Shown: in pieces, positions 48,439 to 58,207 of the stretch
How the letters are laid out: every line of letters begins with the position of its first letter
How positions within the stretch are numbered: the first letter of the stretch is position 1
Assembly: GCA_022791945.1 (NCBI GenBank)
Contig: JAAVZY010000072.1
Span: 1-64,000 of the forward strand
Direction of reading: 5' to 3'
Length of the DNA stretch: 64,000 nucleotides
Source: Oscillospiraceae bacterium
Lineage (GTDB): Bacteria > Bacillota > Clostridia > Oscillospirales > Ruminococcaceae
Translations under genes and position numbers: made by a program
The notes under the pieces: generated by a model
Database searches by the model: none
What the model was told of the DNA's origin: nothing
What the model saw: the letters and a program-made list of their open reading frames with translations, nothing else

Positions 48439-50955
48439 ATGAATATTTCGGTTCTGCGGCGCATTAATTGGAAACACGGCTATGTTCAGATTTTCGGCAT
48501 CGGGCTGATCACCTCCCTGCTTCTCTTCCTGCCCTTCCTGATCATGGACGGGGGATACTTTTTCTACTACGGAGACTTCAACGTTCAGCAAATCCCCTTC
48601 TACCTTCATGCTCATGACGCTGTCCGCTCCGGCTGGACCGGCTGGGACTGGCTCACAGACCTGGGCGCCAGCTTTGTGGGGAGCTATTCCTTCTATCTCC
48701 TGGGCTCCCCCTTCTTCTGGCTGACCATCCCCTTCCCCAGCGAGGCGGTTCCCTACCTTATGGCGCCCCTGCTGATGCTGAAATTCGCACTGACCTCCGT
48801 GACCGGCTACGCCTACATCCGCCGGTTCACCTGCCGGGAGGAAACGGCCATGTTCTGCGGCCTGATGTACGCCTTCTCCGGCTTTAACCTTTACAATATC
48901 TTCTTCAACCACTTCAACGAGGCGGTTCTGTTCTTCCCGCTCCTGCTGATCGCCATGGAGGAGCTCATGCTCAATCACTGCCGGGGGGGCTTTGCCCTGG
49001 CGGCGGCCGCCTGCGCCCTGGTGAACTATTACTTCTTCTTCGGAGAGGTTTTGTTCTGCATTGTCTACTTCCTTCTCCGGGCCAGGGACTACCGGCTGAC
49101 GCTGAAAAAGTTCGGCCTTCTGGCCCTGGAAGCGGTGCTGGGCGTGCTCCTGGCAGGCGTGCTGCTCCTGCCCTCCTTCTGGGCGGTGATCGACAATCCC
49201 CGCACGGAGTCCTACCTGACCGGCTTTGATACCCTGTTCTACAAGGACGTGCAGCGGTACGGGCTGATCCTCTCCAGCTTCTTCTTCCCGCCGGACATCC
49301 CCGCCCGGCCCAATTTCTTCCCGGACTCCAACTCCAAATGGTCCTCTGTGTCCATGTGGCTTCCCATGATGTCCATGACCGGAGTCTTCGCCTTCTTCCA
49401 CGGGGAGCGCCGCCACTGGATGAAAACCCTGATGATGCTCTCCTTCGGGATCTGCTTCATTCCCGCGCTCAACGCGGCCTTCTCCCTGTTCAACTACAGC
49501 TACTACGCCCGGTGGTTCTATATGCCCCTGCTGATCATGGCCGCGGCTACCGCCATCGCCCTGGAAAAGCACAGGCCCTGTTTCAAAAACGGCTTCCTTT
49601 GGTGCGGGGGATTCATCCTGGCCTTCGCTCTGGTGGGCGTCCTGCCCAAGAAGGAGGGCGGAGAACTCCTCTGGTTCTCCCTGCCGGAGTATCCGGATCG
49701 GTTCTGGGTTTACGTGCTGATTGCGGCGGTGGGGCTGATCTGCACCGGCCTGCTGCTGCTCATCGCCAAAAACCCGGTCTACTTCCGGCGGTTCGGGATC
49801 TCCACCCTCTGCGCCCTGATCCTGGTGACCGGTATCTTTATGATTTACACCGGGAAGCTGGCCTCCGGCTTTGAGATGGAGGACAACGGAAAGCGCACCT
49901 ACTACAACCAGCTGGCCGCCGAGGCGCTCCACGGCAGGGAGCGTCTCCAGCTGGACAGCGAAGGGGAATTCTTCCGCATCGACACCTATGACGAGTTGGA
50001 CAATCTGGGCATGTTCTGGCAGCTGCCCACCATCAACGCCTTCCACTCGGTGGTGCCCTCCTCCATTATGGAATACTACAAGCTGGTAGGCAGGGAGCGG
50101 GCGGTGGCCTCCCGTCCGGAGCCCAAGCTGCTGGGCGTTCGGGGCCTGACCAGCGTCAGATACGCCTTCGTCCGGGAGAACAAGGACGATGTGGACATGC
50201 CGGGATTCGTTTATCTGGACACCCAAAACGGGTACAAGATCTTTGAAAACGAGCACTTTGTCCCCATGGGCTTCACCTATGAGTATCTGGTCACAGAGGA
50301 TCAGATCAATCAGGTGGGCCAGGGATATAAGGACCGGTTTCTGCTGAAGGGGCTGCTGCTCCGGGACGAGGATTACCAGCGGTGCAGCCACATTCTTCCC
50401 ACTCTGCCCAACGATCAGGTGGGCGGACGCGCCATCTACTCCGGAGAAGCGGATCCGGAGACGCTCCGGGATGAGGAATACTTTGAGGACTGCGACCTTC
50501 TGGCGGCCAACCAGGTGGACGGCTTCGCCGTTGATCGGCGGGGCTTCTCCGCGTCTGTAGATCTGGAGCGGGAAAACCTGGTGTTTTTCAGCGTGCCTTA
50601 TGATCAGGGCTGGGTTGCCCTGGTCAACGGGATCGAAACGGAGATTTTCCAGGCAAACGGCGGCTTTATGGCTGTTCGGGTGCCGGGAGGCTACAGCAGG
50701 ATTCGGTTTGAATATGAAACCCCCGGTCTGAAGCTGGGCGCGATTCTCTCCCTGGCGGGGCTGGTGCTGCTGATTCTCTATCTGCTGTGGGTGCGGCGGA
50801 TGCGCAAAGCCCATCCGGAGCTTGCCTTCCAGCCCTGGGCCCACCGTTATCAGCCCGCCTATATGCCCCCCGTCTCCGCCAAGGACCGTTACACCTCCGG
50901 CCTTCTCCGCAGAAGCTCACAGTCTGAGGAGGAGAGCGGCTCCTCCCAGGAGTAG
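48439..50955 (+). CDS. YfhO-like multipass membrane protein
   Basis: Many TM segments; DGGYFFYYGDFNVQQIPFYLHAHDAVRSG; C-term VFFSVPYDQGWVALVNGIETEIFQANGGFMAVRVPGGYSRIRFEYETPGLKLG. Confidence 0.82.
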   Translation: MNISVLRRINWKHGYVQIFGIGLITSLLLFLPFLIMDGGYFFYYGDFNVQQIPFYLHAHDAVRSGWTGWDWLTDLGASFVGSYSFYLLGSPFFWLTIPFPSEAVPYLMAPLLMLKFALTSVTGYAYIRRFTCREETAMFCGLMYAFSGFNLYNIFFNHFNEAVLFFPLLLIAMEELMLNHCRGGFALAAAACALVNYYFFFGEVLFCIVYFLLRARDYRLTLKKFGLLALEAVLGVLLAGVLLLPSFWAVIDNPRTESYLTGFDTLFYKDVQRYGLILSSFFFPPDIPARPNFFPDSNSKWSSVSMWLPMMSMTGVFAFFHGERRHWMKTLMMLSFGICFIPALNAAFSLFNYSYYARWFYMPLLIMAAATAIALEKHRPCFKNGFLWCGGFILAFALVGVLPKKEGGELLWFSLPEYPDRFWVYVLIAAVGLICTGLLLLIAKNPVYFRRFGISTLCALILVTGIFMIYTGKLASGFEMEDNGKRTYYNQLAAEALHGRERLQLDSEGEFFRIDTYDELDNLGMFWQLPTINAFHSVVPSSIMEYYKLVGRERAVASRPEPKLLGVRGLTSVRYAFVRENKDDVDMPGFVYLDTQNGYKIFENEHFVPMGFTYEYLVTEDQINQVGQGYKDRFLLKGLLLRDEDYQRCSHILPTLPNDQVGGRAIYSGEADPETLRDEEYFEDCDLLAANQVDGFAVDRRGFSASVDLERENLVFFSVPYDQGWVALVNGIETEIFQANGGFMAVRVPGGYSRIRFEYETPGLKLGAILSLAGLVLLILYLLWVRRMRKAHPELAFQPWAHRYQPAYMPPVSAKDRYTSGLLRRSSQSEEESGSSQE

Positions 50956-50990
50956 GCCGCCCCGCCAAGCACATAAATTGGTATCAGGAG

Positions 50991-51567
50991 AAGACCTCAA
51001 GGGCGCTGTCCAAGGGTCAAGGCCGGTGGCCTTGACCCTGCGAGCCTCCTGCCAAGGGGATTTAATCCCCTTGGATTCCCCTCTTTTTGGGGAGGGGGCG
51101 GGGGACGGGCGCTTGCGCCCGTCCCCCTACCTCACTGGCACTTCCTGCCTCGCTGATACTCCCCGCAGAGTCGATCGCCCGCCTGCCCATTTTTTCGTAA
51201 AGAAAAAATTCATCCCTGCGTGCGGCGCAGAGACTACGACGCAGAAAGCTTCGAGCGTGCTCTGTGCAGCCCCTGTGCGGCACAGGAAGTATCTCGCACA
51301 CAGGAGGGAGCTTTTTTCTTTACGAAAAAAGCGTACTGCGGGAATCAGACTATCTGCGTGGCAGGGAGAGGCAAGTCTGTACAGACTTGCCCCCCCTTTA
51401 AAGCCCCTAAAAAAAGCCCTTCAAAAAATTACGGGTTCCAAGGGGATTTAGATCCCCGATGCGCCGCCAGCGGCGCATCTTAGAATTCGGCGAAGCCGAA
51501 TTCCTAGGTGCGTCGTGAAACGACGCACCGCAGAGACGCGAGACAGCGTCTCGCGGCCTTGCCCTTC
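50991..51567. repeat. Hairpin-mosaic locus P
   Basis: ccaaggggatttaatccccttgg (twice); gggggacgggcgcttgcgcccgtccccc; gcttttttctttacgaaaaaagc; gaattcggcgaagccgaattc; gcgagacagcgtctcgc. Confidence 0.93.
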
Positions 51568-51594
51568 GGCTGCACAGGACATCATTCAGAAAGG

Positions 51595-52659
51595 ATGGAT
51601 TCAAGGATGGAACGCTTTGACTACGCACTCTCTTTGGTGGAGGAGGCCGTACGCGACGGGGTCTGCCCTTCGGCGGCTGTGGCCATCGGTCAGGGGGACA
51701 CCCTGTTCCGGAAGGCTGTCTACGGGAACGCCTGCGTGATTGGGAGCACCGTTCCCGCCAACCTGGAAACCCGCTACGACATGGCCTCCCTGACCAAAAT
51801 CCTCTCCACCACCATGGTTGCCTTCCGCCTGATTGAGGAAGGCCGGATCCGGCTTTACGACACCCTGGGCGCCTTCTTCCCCAACGCCGGGGACAAGTCC
51901 GGCATCACCCTGTTCCAGCTCATGACCCATACCGGCGGGCTGAATCCCTTCCTCCCCCTTTACAGCCTCACCAACGATCCCGCCAAAGCGGCGGAGGTGA
52001 TTCTGGCCTCCGAGCTGATCTCCCCTCCGGGCGCGGAGCCGCACTACTCCTGCATGGGCTATATCCTGCTAGGGAAGGTTCTGGAGCAGGCAGGCGGCGC
52101 TCCCCTGGATCAGCTGGCTCAGAAGTACGTATTCGGCCCTCTGGGCATGAAAAATACCTGCTACCGCCCAGCCGGGGACAACTTCGCCGCCACGGAGCTT
52201 CAGCCCGACGGAAGCTGCCTCAGCGGCCTGGTGCATGATGAGAACGCCCGGTTCCTGGGAGGCGTCTCCGGAAATGCGGGGGTGTTCTCCAATCTGGAGG
52301 ACACGATCATCTTCACCACGATGCTGGCCTGCGGAGGCCGTCATCAGGGCGAGGCGTTCCTCTCCACCGCCATGCTGAAAAAGGCGCTGGTCAATTATAC
52401 GCCCGGCATGGAGGAGAGCCGGGGGCTGGGCTTCCATCTGCCCGGGCCCTCCAGCTTCCACGGGGATCTGTTCCCGGCGGATTCCTTTGGTCACACAGGC
52501 TTTACCGGCACCTCGATTCTGGTGGATCCCCATACGGGGCTCTATGTGGTGCTGCTCACCAACCGGGTGCACCCCTCCCGGGAGAACGTCCGGCAGACCC
52601 GGTTCAGAAGCCTGCTTCACAACGCCGTGATGGCGGAATTCACCCGCGGCAGTCTATAA
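51595..52659 (+). CDS. Class C beta-lactamase-like serine hydrolase
   Basis: YDMASLTKILSTTMVAFRLIEEGRIRLYDTLGAFFP; SCMGYILLGKVLEQ; GHTGFTGTSILVDP. Confidence 0.93.
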   Translation: MDSRMERFDYALSLVEEAVRDGVCPSAAVAIGQGDTLFRKAVYGNACVIGSTVPANLETRYDMASLTKILSTTMVAFRLIEEGRIRLYDTLGAFFPNAGDKSGITLFQLMTHTGGLNPFLPLYSLTNDPAKAAEVILASELISPPGAEPHYSCMGYILLGKVLEQAGGAPLDQLAQKYVFGPLGMKNTCYRPAGDNFAATELQPDGSCLSGLVHDENARFLGGVSGNAGVFSNLEDTIIFTTMLACGGRHQGEAFLSTAMLKKALVNYTPGMEESRGLGFHLPGPSSFHGDLFPADSFGHTGFTGTSILVDPHTGLYVVLLTNRVHPSRENVRQTRFRSLLHNAVMAEFTRGSL

Positions 52660-52680
52660 TCCAAAACGGAGGGCAGAATC

Positions 52681-53544
52681 ATGACAGATGTTGAGATTCG
52701 GGTTCGGGGCGCCTATGAGCGCCTCAGCCCTACCGAACGGCTGGCGGCCGACTACTTCCTGGAGCACGTGGGGAGCTTTTACGGTACTTCCATTGCTCAG
52801 CTGTCGGCAGAGTCCGGCGTCAGCCAGGTGTCCTGGGTTCGGTTCTGCAAATCTATCGGCTTTGACGGCCTGAAAACCATGAAGCGGAGCTTGTTCGACG
52901 AGATGAAGGACGCCGCCGCTGAAAACGGACTGATCACAGAGCACGGCTTCACGGATATCCGGGATTTTACCACGCTGGAGCAGGTGGTGGAGGGCGTCCG
53001 GAGAAGCGAGGTTCAGGCCATAGAGGATACTACCCGCCTGCTGGATATCAATATGCTCAAGGGAGCTGTGGACGCGCTCTGCACAGCCTCCTGCGTCCAT
53101 CTGTTCGGGCTGGGGGCCTCCGGACAGGCCGCCTCCGACCTGTACAGCAAGCTGATCCGGATCAATAAGCGGGTGCTTTTTGACCGGGATTTTCACGTTC
53201 AGCTGGCCTGCGCCGCCTCTCTGACTCGGAAGGATGTAGCGGTGCTGTTCTCCAACTCCGGCCTGACCAAGGAGCTGCTGGATGTGCTGAAGGTGGTGCG
53301 GCGTTCCGGCGCGTCCCGGATTGCCATCACCCGCCAGGGGGATAATCCGCTGGCAAATGGCTGCTCCTACGTGCTTTGCACCAGCGCTCCGGAGCTGGAT
53401 CGCCGGAGCGGAGCGACCAGCTCCCGCATTGCCCAGCTGGCGATCGTGGACATCCTCTTCACCGCCATTGCCAACCGGGAGTATCACAAGGTGGAAAGCG
53501 CCCTGGAAAACAGCTACGAGGTCTGCCGGGAGCACCGGGTATAG
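52681..53544 (+). CDS. MurR/RpiR family transcriptional regulator
   Basis: LSPTERLAADYFLEHVGSFYGTSIAQLSAESGVSQVSWVRFCKSIGFDGLKTMKRSL; SIS domain GLGASGQAASDLYSKLIRINK. Confidence 0.93.
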   Translation: MTDVEIRVRGAYERLSPTERLAADYFLEHVGSFYGTSIAQLSAESGVSQVSWVRFCKSIGFDGLKTMKRSLFDEMKDAAAENGLITEHGFTDIRDFTTLEQVVEGVRRSEVQAIEDTTRLLDINMLKGAVDALCTASCVHLFGLGASGQAASDLYSKLIRINKRVLFDRDFHVQLACAASLTRKDVAVLFSNSGLTKELLDVLKVVRRSGASRIAITRQGDNPLANGCSYVLCTSAPELDRRSGATSSRIAQLAIVDILFTAIANREYHKVESALENSYEVCREHRV

Positions 53545-53581
53545 ACTCTGCATCTACTGTGCGTATCGCTGTATGCGGGAG

Positions 53582-54022
53582 TTATTTTTGCAGGCTGCTG
53601 AACAGATGGCAGGCTGTAAAAGCAAGCGCCGGAAGGAGTGCGATTCCGTTTTTTCTGTCGATGGCAAACAACAGGAATGCCAGGCAGGGCGGAAGCGTCA
53701 ATCCCAGGATCACCGTCGGGCCTGCCGCTCCGATATAGTAAAAGATCCAGCCTGTAAAATACAGCAGACAGCAGGCTGCCGCTGCGATCGTCAGGGCGTT
53801 CAGGCGCGGCTCCCCGGCTTTCCGGTTCCGCAATATGCACAGCGCGGCGATCATCCAAATCCGGAGCAGGGAAACTGCCATATCGAAGGCTCCGGCAGCG
53901 TCTTCTGTCCTCAGTATATCATTCGGCGCGGGAATGACAGACCAAATCAGAGTCGGTATCATCATGGCCAGAAACAGCGCCAGTCCCCAAAACTCAAAAT
54001 GCAGATGGTAATTTTTCAGCAT
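53582..54022 (-). CDS. Small multipass membrane protein
   Basis: MLKNYHLHFEFWGLALFLAMMIPTLIWSVIPAPND...WIFYYIGAAGPTVILGLTLPPCLAFLLFAIDRKN. Confidence 0.75.
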   Translation of the reverse strand: MLKNYHLHFEFWGLALFLAMMIPTLIWSVIPAPNDILRTEDAAGAFDMAVSLLRIWMIAALCILRNRKAGEPRLNALTIAAAACCLLYFTGWIFYYIGAAGPTVILGLTLPPCLAFLLFAIDRKNGIALLPALAFTACHLFSSLQK

Positions 54023-54051
54023 TGAAATATTTCTCCTAATTCTGCGCTGCC

Positions 54052-54246
54052 GAAGGGCAAGGCCGCGAGGGCTCTGCCCTCGCGCACCCGCCAAGGGGAA
54101 GGGATTCCCATTATTTTAAGGGCGGAAAAGGGGTGGAGTTAAGTCTGTACAGACTTGAACCCCACCCCCACCCCAAAAAGAGACGGGAATCCAAGGGGAC
54201 GCGTCCCCTTGGCAGGAGCTCGAGGGCAGAGCCCTTGAGGTCTTGC
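54052..54246. repeat. Hairpin-mosaic locus Q
   Basis: gcgagggctctgccctcgc; agtctgtacagact; ccaaggggacgcgtccccttgg; ctcgagggcagagcccttgag. Confidence 0.9.
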
Positions 54247-54255
54247 TTTTTACGT

Positions 54256-55659
54256 TCAGCAGTGCTGCGCGAATACGGTGAAGGCGCGGTAGGTGGACCA
54301 GACGTCGACCTTGGAAACCACCTCGAAAGGCGCGTGCATGGAAAGCACGGGCACGCCCACGTCGATCACATCCACGTTCCGGCTGGCGATATAGAGGGCC
54401 ACGGTTCCGCCGCCGCCCTGATCAACCTTGCCCAGCTCGCCGGTCTGCCAGAGCACGCCGCCCTTGTCCAGCATCCGGCGAACCTCGCCGGTGAATTCAG
54501 CGGAGGCGTCAGAGGTGCCGCTCTTGCCGCCGGAGCCGGTGAACTTGGTCACCACAACGCCGTAATTGATAAAGCAGGCATTGCGCTTCTCATGCACGTC
54601 GGGGAAGGTGGGATCAAAGGCCGCGTTTACGTCAGCGGAAAGGCACTTGGAGTTGGAGAGCACCCGCCGCCCGTCTACCCCGAAGGGCTTCGCCAGATCG
54701 GAGATGAAATACTCCAGCACGGAGGTGTTCAGGCCGGTGTTGCCTACGCTGCCGATCTCCTCCTTGTCCGCCAGAACAGTGACAACGGTCCGGGCCGGAG
54801 CCACCGCCTCCAGGGTGGCGGTGAGAGCGGTGTAGCCGCAGACCCGGTCGTCCTGGCCGTAGCCGCCGATCAGGCTCCGATCAAAGCCCAGATCGCTTGC
54901 GGGGAAAGCGGGGACCAGCTCCAGCTCAGCGGAGAGGAAATCTGCCTCTACAATGCCATACTTCTCGTTCAGGAGCTTCATGATGTTCAGCTTGACCCGC
55001 TCACTGGTTTCGTCGTCCCGGAAGGGATAGGAGCCGATGAGGATGTTGAGCTCCTCGCCCTTGATGCCCGCGTCCAGGGTGCGCTTCCGCTGATCCGCCG
55101 CCAGGTGGGGGAGCAGATCGGTGATGCAGAACACCGGATCGCCAGGATCCTCGCCGATGCGGACGGTCACGGAGGAACCGTCCGCCCGGACGATCACGCC
55201 GTGAAGGGAGAGCGGCATGGCAACCCACTGATACTTGCGGATGCCGCCGTAGTAGTGGGTCTTGAAGAGGGCGAGCTCGTCCTGCTCGTAGAGGGGGCAG
55301 CCCTTCAGGTCGATCCGGGGGGAATCAATGTGGGCGGCCATCAGGTTGACGCCGTTCTCAATGGGCTGGGTGCCCATCACGGCGAGAATGAGGGACTTGC
55401 CCCGATTGTTCCAGTAAACCCGGTCGCCGGGGGCGTACTTTTTGCCATACTCGTAGGGGACGAAGCCCTTTTCCTCAGCCATGGCAATGGAAGCGGAAAC
55501 GGCTTCCCGCTCGGTCTTGCCGGCGTCGAGGAAGCGCTTGTAGCCCTCCGCGTATTCCTCTGCTTTGCGGATCTCCTCCTCAGAGAGACGGAGCCCGCCG
55601 TTCTTCCGGTTCAGATAGAGCGTTTCCTTCAGTTCTTTGCTAGCGTTTGACTCAGCCAT
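54256..55659 (-). CDS. M18-family aminopeptidase
   Basis: LMAAHIDSPRIDLKGCPLYEQDELALFKTHYYGGIRKYQWVAMPLSLHGVI; TVLADKEEIGSVGNTGLNT. Confidence 0.92.
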   Translation of the reverse strand: MAESNASKELKETLYLNRKNGGLRLSEEEIRKAEEYAEGYKRFLDAGKTEREAVSASIAMAEEKGFVPYEYGKKYAPGDRVYWNNRGKSLILAVMGTQPIENGVNLMAAHIDSPRIDLKGCPLYEQDELALFKTHYYGGIRKYQWVAMPLSLHGVIVRADGSSVTVRIGEDPGDPVFCITDLLPHLAADQRKRTLDAGIKGEELNILIGSYPFRDDETSERVKLNIMKLLNEKYGIVEADFLSAELELVPAFPASDLGFDRSLIGGYGQDDRVCGYTALTATLEAVAPARTVVTVLADKEEIGSVGNTGLNTSVLEYFISDLAKPFGVDGRRVLSNSKCLSADVNAAFDPTFPDVHEKRNACFINYGVVVTKFTGSGGKSGTSDASAEFTGEVRRMLDKGGVLWQTGELGKVDQGGGGTVALYIASRNVDVIDVGVPVLSMHAPFEVVSKVDVWSTYRAFTVFAQHC

Positions 55660-55695
55660 CTGTCATTACCTCCATAGTATATTTCGTAAGGGACT

Positions 55696-55907
55696 AAGAC
55701 CTCGAGGGCTCCGCCCCCGAGCCTCCGCCAAGGGGGCGCACCCCCTTGGATGCCCGTTACAGGGTTGAGGGGAGGGACGCCGCCATGCACAGTGCGCCGA
55801 TCGGCATCGGGATAGCGGCGGCGTCCCTCCCCTCAACCCTGCGATGAGAATCCAAGGAGACGCGTCTCCTTGGCAGAGGTTTGGGGACAGAGTCCCCAAG
55901 GTCTTAC
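55696..55907. repeat. Hairpin-mosaic locus R with exchanged long stem
   Basis: ccaagggggcgcacccccttgg; cagggttgaggggagggacgccgcc...ggcggcgtccctcccctcaaccctg (25 bp perfect); ccaaggagacgcgtctccttgg; tttggggacagagtccccaag. Confidence 0.9.
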
Positions 55908-56482
55908 CCCTGCGAATAGAGCTGGGTGTAGATTTGGTAGGCGTCCATGACCTTGCCTACATAGTGGCGGGTATCCCCGCTGGGGATGGCGTCCAGGCGG
56001 ACGCCGTCCCTGGAGCAGGACGTATCCCCCAGCCAGCCCCGGACCGCTGTCCGGCCCGCGTGATAAGCCGCCGCCGCTGTCTCATAGCTCCCGAACTCCC
56101 GGTACAGGTAGGACAGCAGGAAGGTCCCGTACCGGATGTTGTCCTCCGGGACGTACATATCGTCATAGCTGCTCCTGGCCGCTTCCGGCGGGAGCTTGGT
56201 ATCCACCCAATGGAAGGTGTCCTCCATCAGCTGCATCAGCCCGCGGGCGCCCACATTGGAGGTCGCCTGCGGCCGGAAGCCGCTTTCCGTGCGGATGACC
56301 GCAAACACAAAGTTTTCGTCCACGCCATAGGCCCTTGCGTACTCCCGCACGTAATGCTCATATTCCCGGGGATAGCTCTGCCGGTAGAAGAAATCCGCCG
56401 CCTTCCGGAGGCCGAAGACGCCCCCCGCCGCCAGAAGCCCCAGAAGCAGCAGGACCGCGCCCTGCCGCACACGGATGATCAA
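55904..56482 (-). CDS. Lytic transglycosylase
   Basis: YARAYGVDENFVFAVIRTESGFRPQATSNVGARGLMQLMEDTFHWV; YGTFLLSYLYREFGSYETAAAAYHAG. Confidence 0.93.
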   Translation of the reverse strand: MIIRVRQGAVLLLLGLLAAGGVFGLRKAADFFYRQSYPREYEHYVREYARAYGVDENFVFAVIRTESGFRPQATSNVGARGLMQLMEDTFHWVDTKLPPEAARSSYDDMYVPEDNIRYGTFLLSYLYREFGSYETAAAAYHAGRTAVRGWLGDTSCSRDGVRLDAIPSGDTRHYVGKVMDAYQIYTQLYSQG

Positions 56483-57111
56483 GCCGGTGTATCCCTCCCT
56501 TCCCGAAGCCAGTCCAGGGCCCGCGCCAGCTTCTCCGCCAGCTCCCCGGAACCGCCGTTGTTTTCTATCACAAAATCCGCATGCTCCTCAAAATATGCCT
56601 GGGGAAGCTGGCTCCCCATCCGCCGGAGCGCCTCTTCCCGGGTCAGGCTGTCCCGTTCCATGATCCGGGCCAGCCGCTGCTCCTCCCGAGCGGTCACCGC
56701 CAGGATCCGGCGGCAGAGCCGATCCGCTCCGCTCTCAAACAGGGTGGGCGCGTCCAGCAGCACCAGGGGCTCCCCCTGCCGCTCCAGGGAGCGGATCCGC
56801 CTTTGGATCTCCTCCAGTATAAAGGGGAAGATGATCTCTCCCAGCCGGGCCAGCCGCTCCGGATGGCCGAACACCATTCCCCCCAGAGCCTTCCGGTTCA
56901 GGGTCCGCTCCGGGGTCAGGATGGCCGGGGAAAACGCCTCCGTGAGCGCGGCCAGACACCGGCTCCCCGGCGCGGACACCTGCCGGGATATCCCATCGCA
57001 GTCGATCACCGGACAGCCCCGCTCCCGAAAATAGGCGCTGGCCGTGGATTTGCCCGCGCCGGTCTGCCCGGTCAGGCCGATTACCTCAATCCCCTTCCGC
57101 CTTATGCTCAC
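56479..57111 (-). CDS. coaE: Dephospho-CoA kinase
   Basis: VIGLTGQTGAGKSTASAYFRERGCPVIDCDGISRQV; VLLDAPTLFESGADRLCRRILAVTA. Confidence 0.95.
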   Translation of the reverse strand: MSIRRKGIEVIGLTGQTGAGKSTASAYFRERGCPVIDCDGISRQVSAPGSRCLAALTEAFSPAILTPERTLNRKALGGMVFGHPERLARLGEIIFPFILEEIQRRIRSLERQGEPLVLLDAPTLFESGADRLCRRILAVTAREEQRLARIMERDSLTREEALRRMGSQLPQAYFEEHADFVIENNGGSGELAEKLARALDWLREGRDTPA

Positions 57112-58124
57112 AGGGTGATCACCTCAAACCCCGCCGCCCGGAGGAGGCGGTTGTATATGGCCAGCCCCATGCCCTCCTGATCGGGCATCCGGGCATAGAT
57201 GGTGCGGACGCCCATCCCGTCCACAGCCCGCAGGGCGGAGAACAGCAGCCGGGCCTGAATGATGGGATCCCCCTGCCGCCCGAAGGTAACACAGGGAACC
57301 GGCAGGGCGGATTCCTCCCCGTCAAACACCATAGCCCCCGCCCCTTCGGCATGGCTCTCCACAAAAGCGCAGAAGCTCTGGAAATCGCTGTCCACGATCA
57401 CCAGATTGGCCCTGGGGGAGTAGTGGCGATGGAGCATTCCCGGGGAGAGGGCCTGCTCCCCGGGGGAAAGGGCCTGGAGCACCCCCTTGTCCAGAACCAC
57501 ATGGGGGATGGCCTCCTCCAGCATCTGAACCGTGACCGCGCCCGGCCGGAGGAGGGCGGCGTTTTCCTCATCCCGCAGGAGGACGACTGTGGATTCCAGC
57601 CCCACCTCGCAGGCGCCGCCGTCCAGAATGGCGGGGATCCGCCCGTTGAGATCATTGTATACATGGTTGGCGGTGGTGGGGCTGGGCCGCCCGGAGAGAT
57701 TGGCCGAGGGCGCCGCCAGCGGCATTCCCGCCGCCTCCAGCAGGGCCCGGGCCACCTTGTGGGAGGGGAACCGCACCGCCACAGTGGAGAGCCCGGCGGT
57801 CACCGCAAGGGGGATTTTCTCGCTTTTCTCAAAAATCATGGTGAGGGGTCCGGGCCAGAACCGCTCCGCCAGCCGCAGGGCGCAGTCCGGCACCCTGGCC
57901 GCCACCTCCCCCAGCTGCTCCATGGAATGGATGTGGACGATGAGGGGATTGTCCTGGGGACGGCCCTTCGCCCGGAATATTTTTTCCACTGCCAACGGAT
58001 CATATGCACTGGCGGCCAGGCCGTAGACCGTTTCGGTGGGCATTCCCACCACCTCCCCGCTGTTGAGCAGGGAGGCCGCCAGGGCGATATTCTCTTCTGT
58101 GGGCAGCAGTACCTTGGTGTCCAT
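57108..58124 (-). CDS. L-threonylcarbamoyladenylate synthase (Sua5/YciO/YrdC)
   Basis: GEVVGMPTETVYGLAASAYDPLAVEKIFRAKGRPQDNPLIVHI; AAPSANLSGRPSPTTANHV; Sua5 C-terminal domain SPGMLHRHYSPRA. Confidence 0.95.
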   Translation of the reverse strand: MDTKVLLPTEENIALAASLLNSGEVVGMPTETVYGLAASAYDPLAVEKIFRAKGRPQDNPLIVHIHSMEQLGEVAARVPDCALRLAERFWPGPLTMIFEKSEKIPLAVTAGLSTVAVRFPSHKVARALLEAAGMPLAAPSANLSGRPSPTTANHVYNDLNGRIPAILDGGACEVGLESTVVLLRDEENAALLRPGAVTVQMLEEAIPHVVLDKGVLQALSPGEQALSPGMLHRHYSPRANLVIVDSDFQSFCAFVESHAEGAGAMVFDGEESALPVPCVTFGRQGDPIIQARLLFSALRAVDGMGVRTIYARMPDQEGMGLAIYNRLLRAAGFEVITL

Positions 58125-58207
58125 AAGCCTTTGCCTTTCCTTCAATGGTTTTCAGCTGACCGCGCGGGCAGGCTCCCTGGAAAGCCCCGTCAGTGTCCCG
58201 CCAGGGC

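Noticed and set aside
47137-50844. 1235-aa minus-strand ORF antisense to the aldo/keto reductase and YfhO genes
   Set aside because: Composition is His/Gln/Gly/Pro-rich with no recognisable domain. It spans two clear genes and an intergenic repeat, as expected for an open antisense frame in GC-rich coding DNA.
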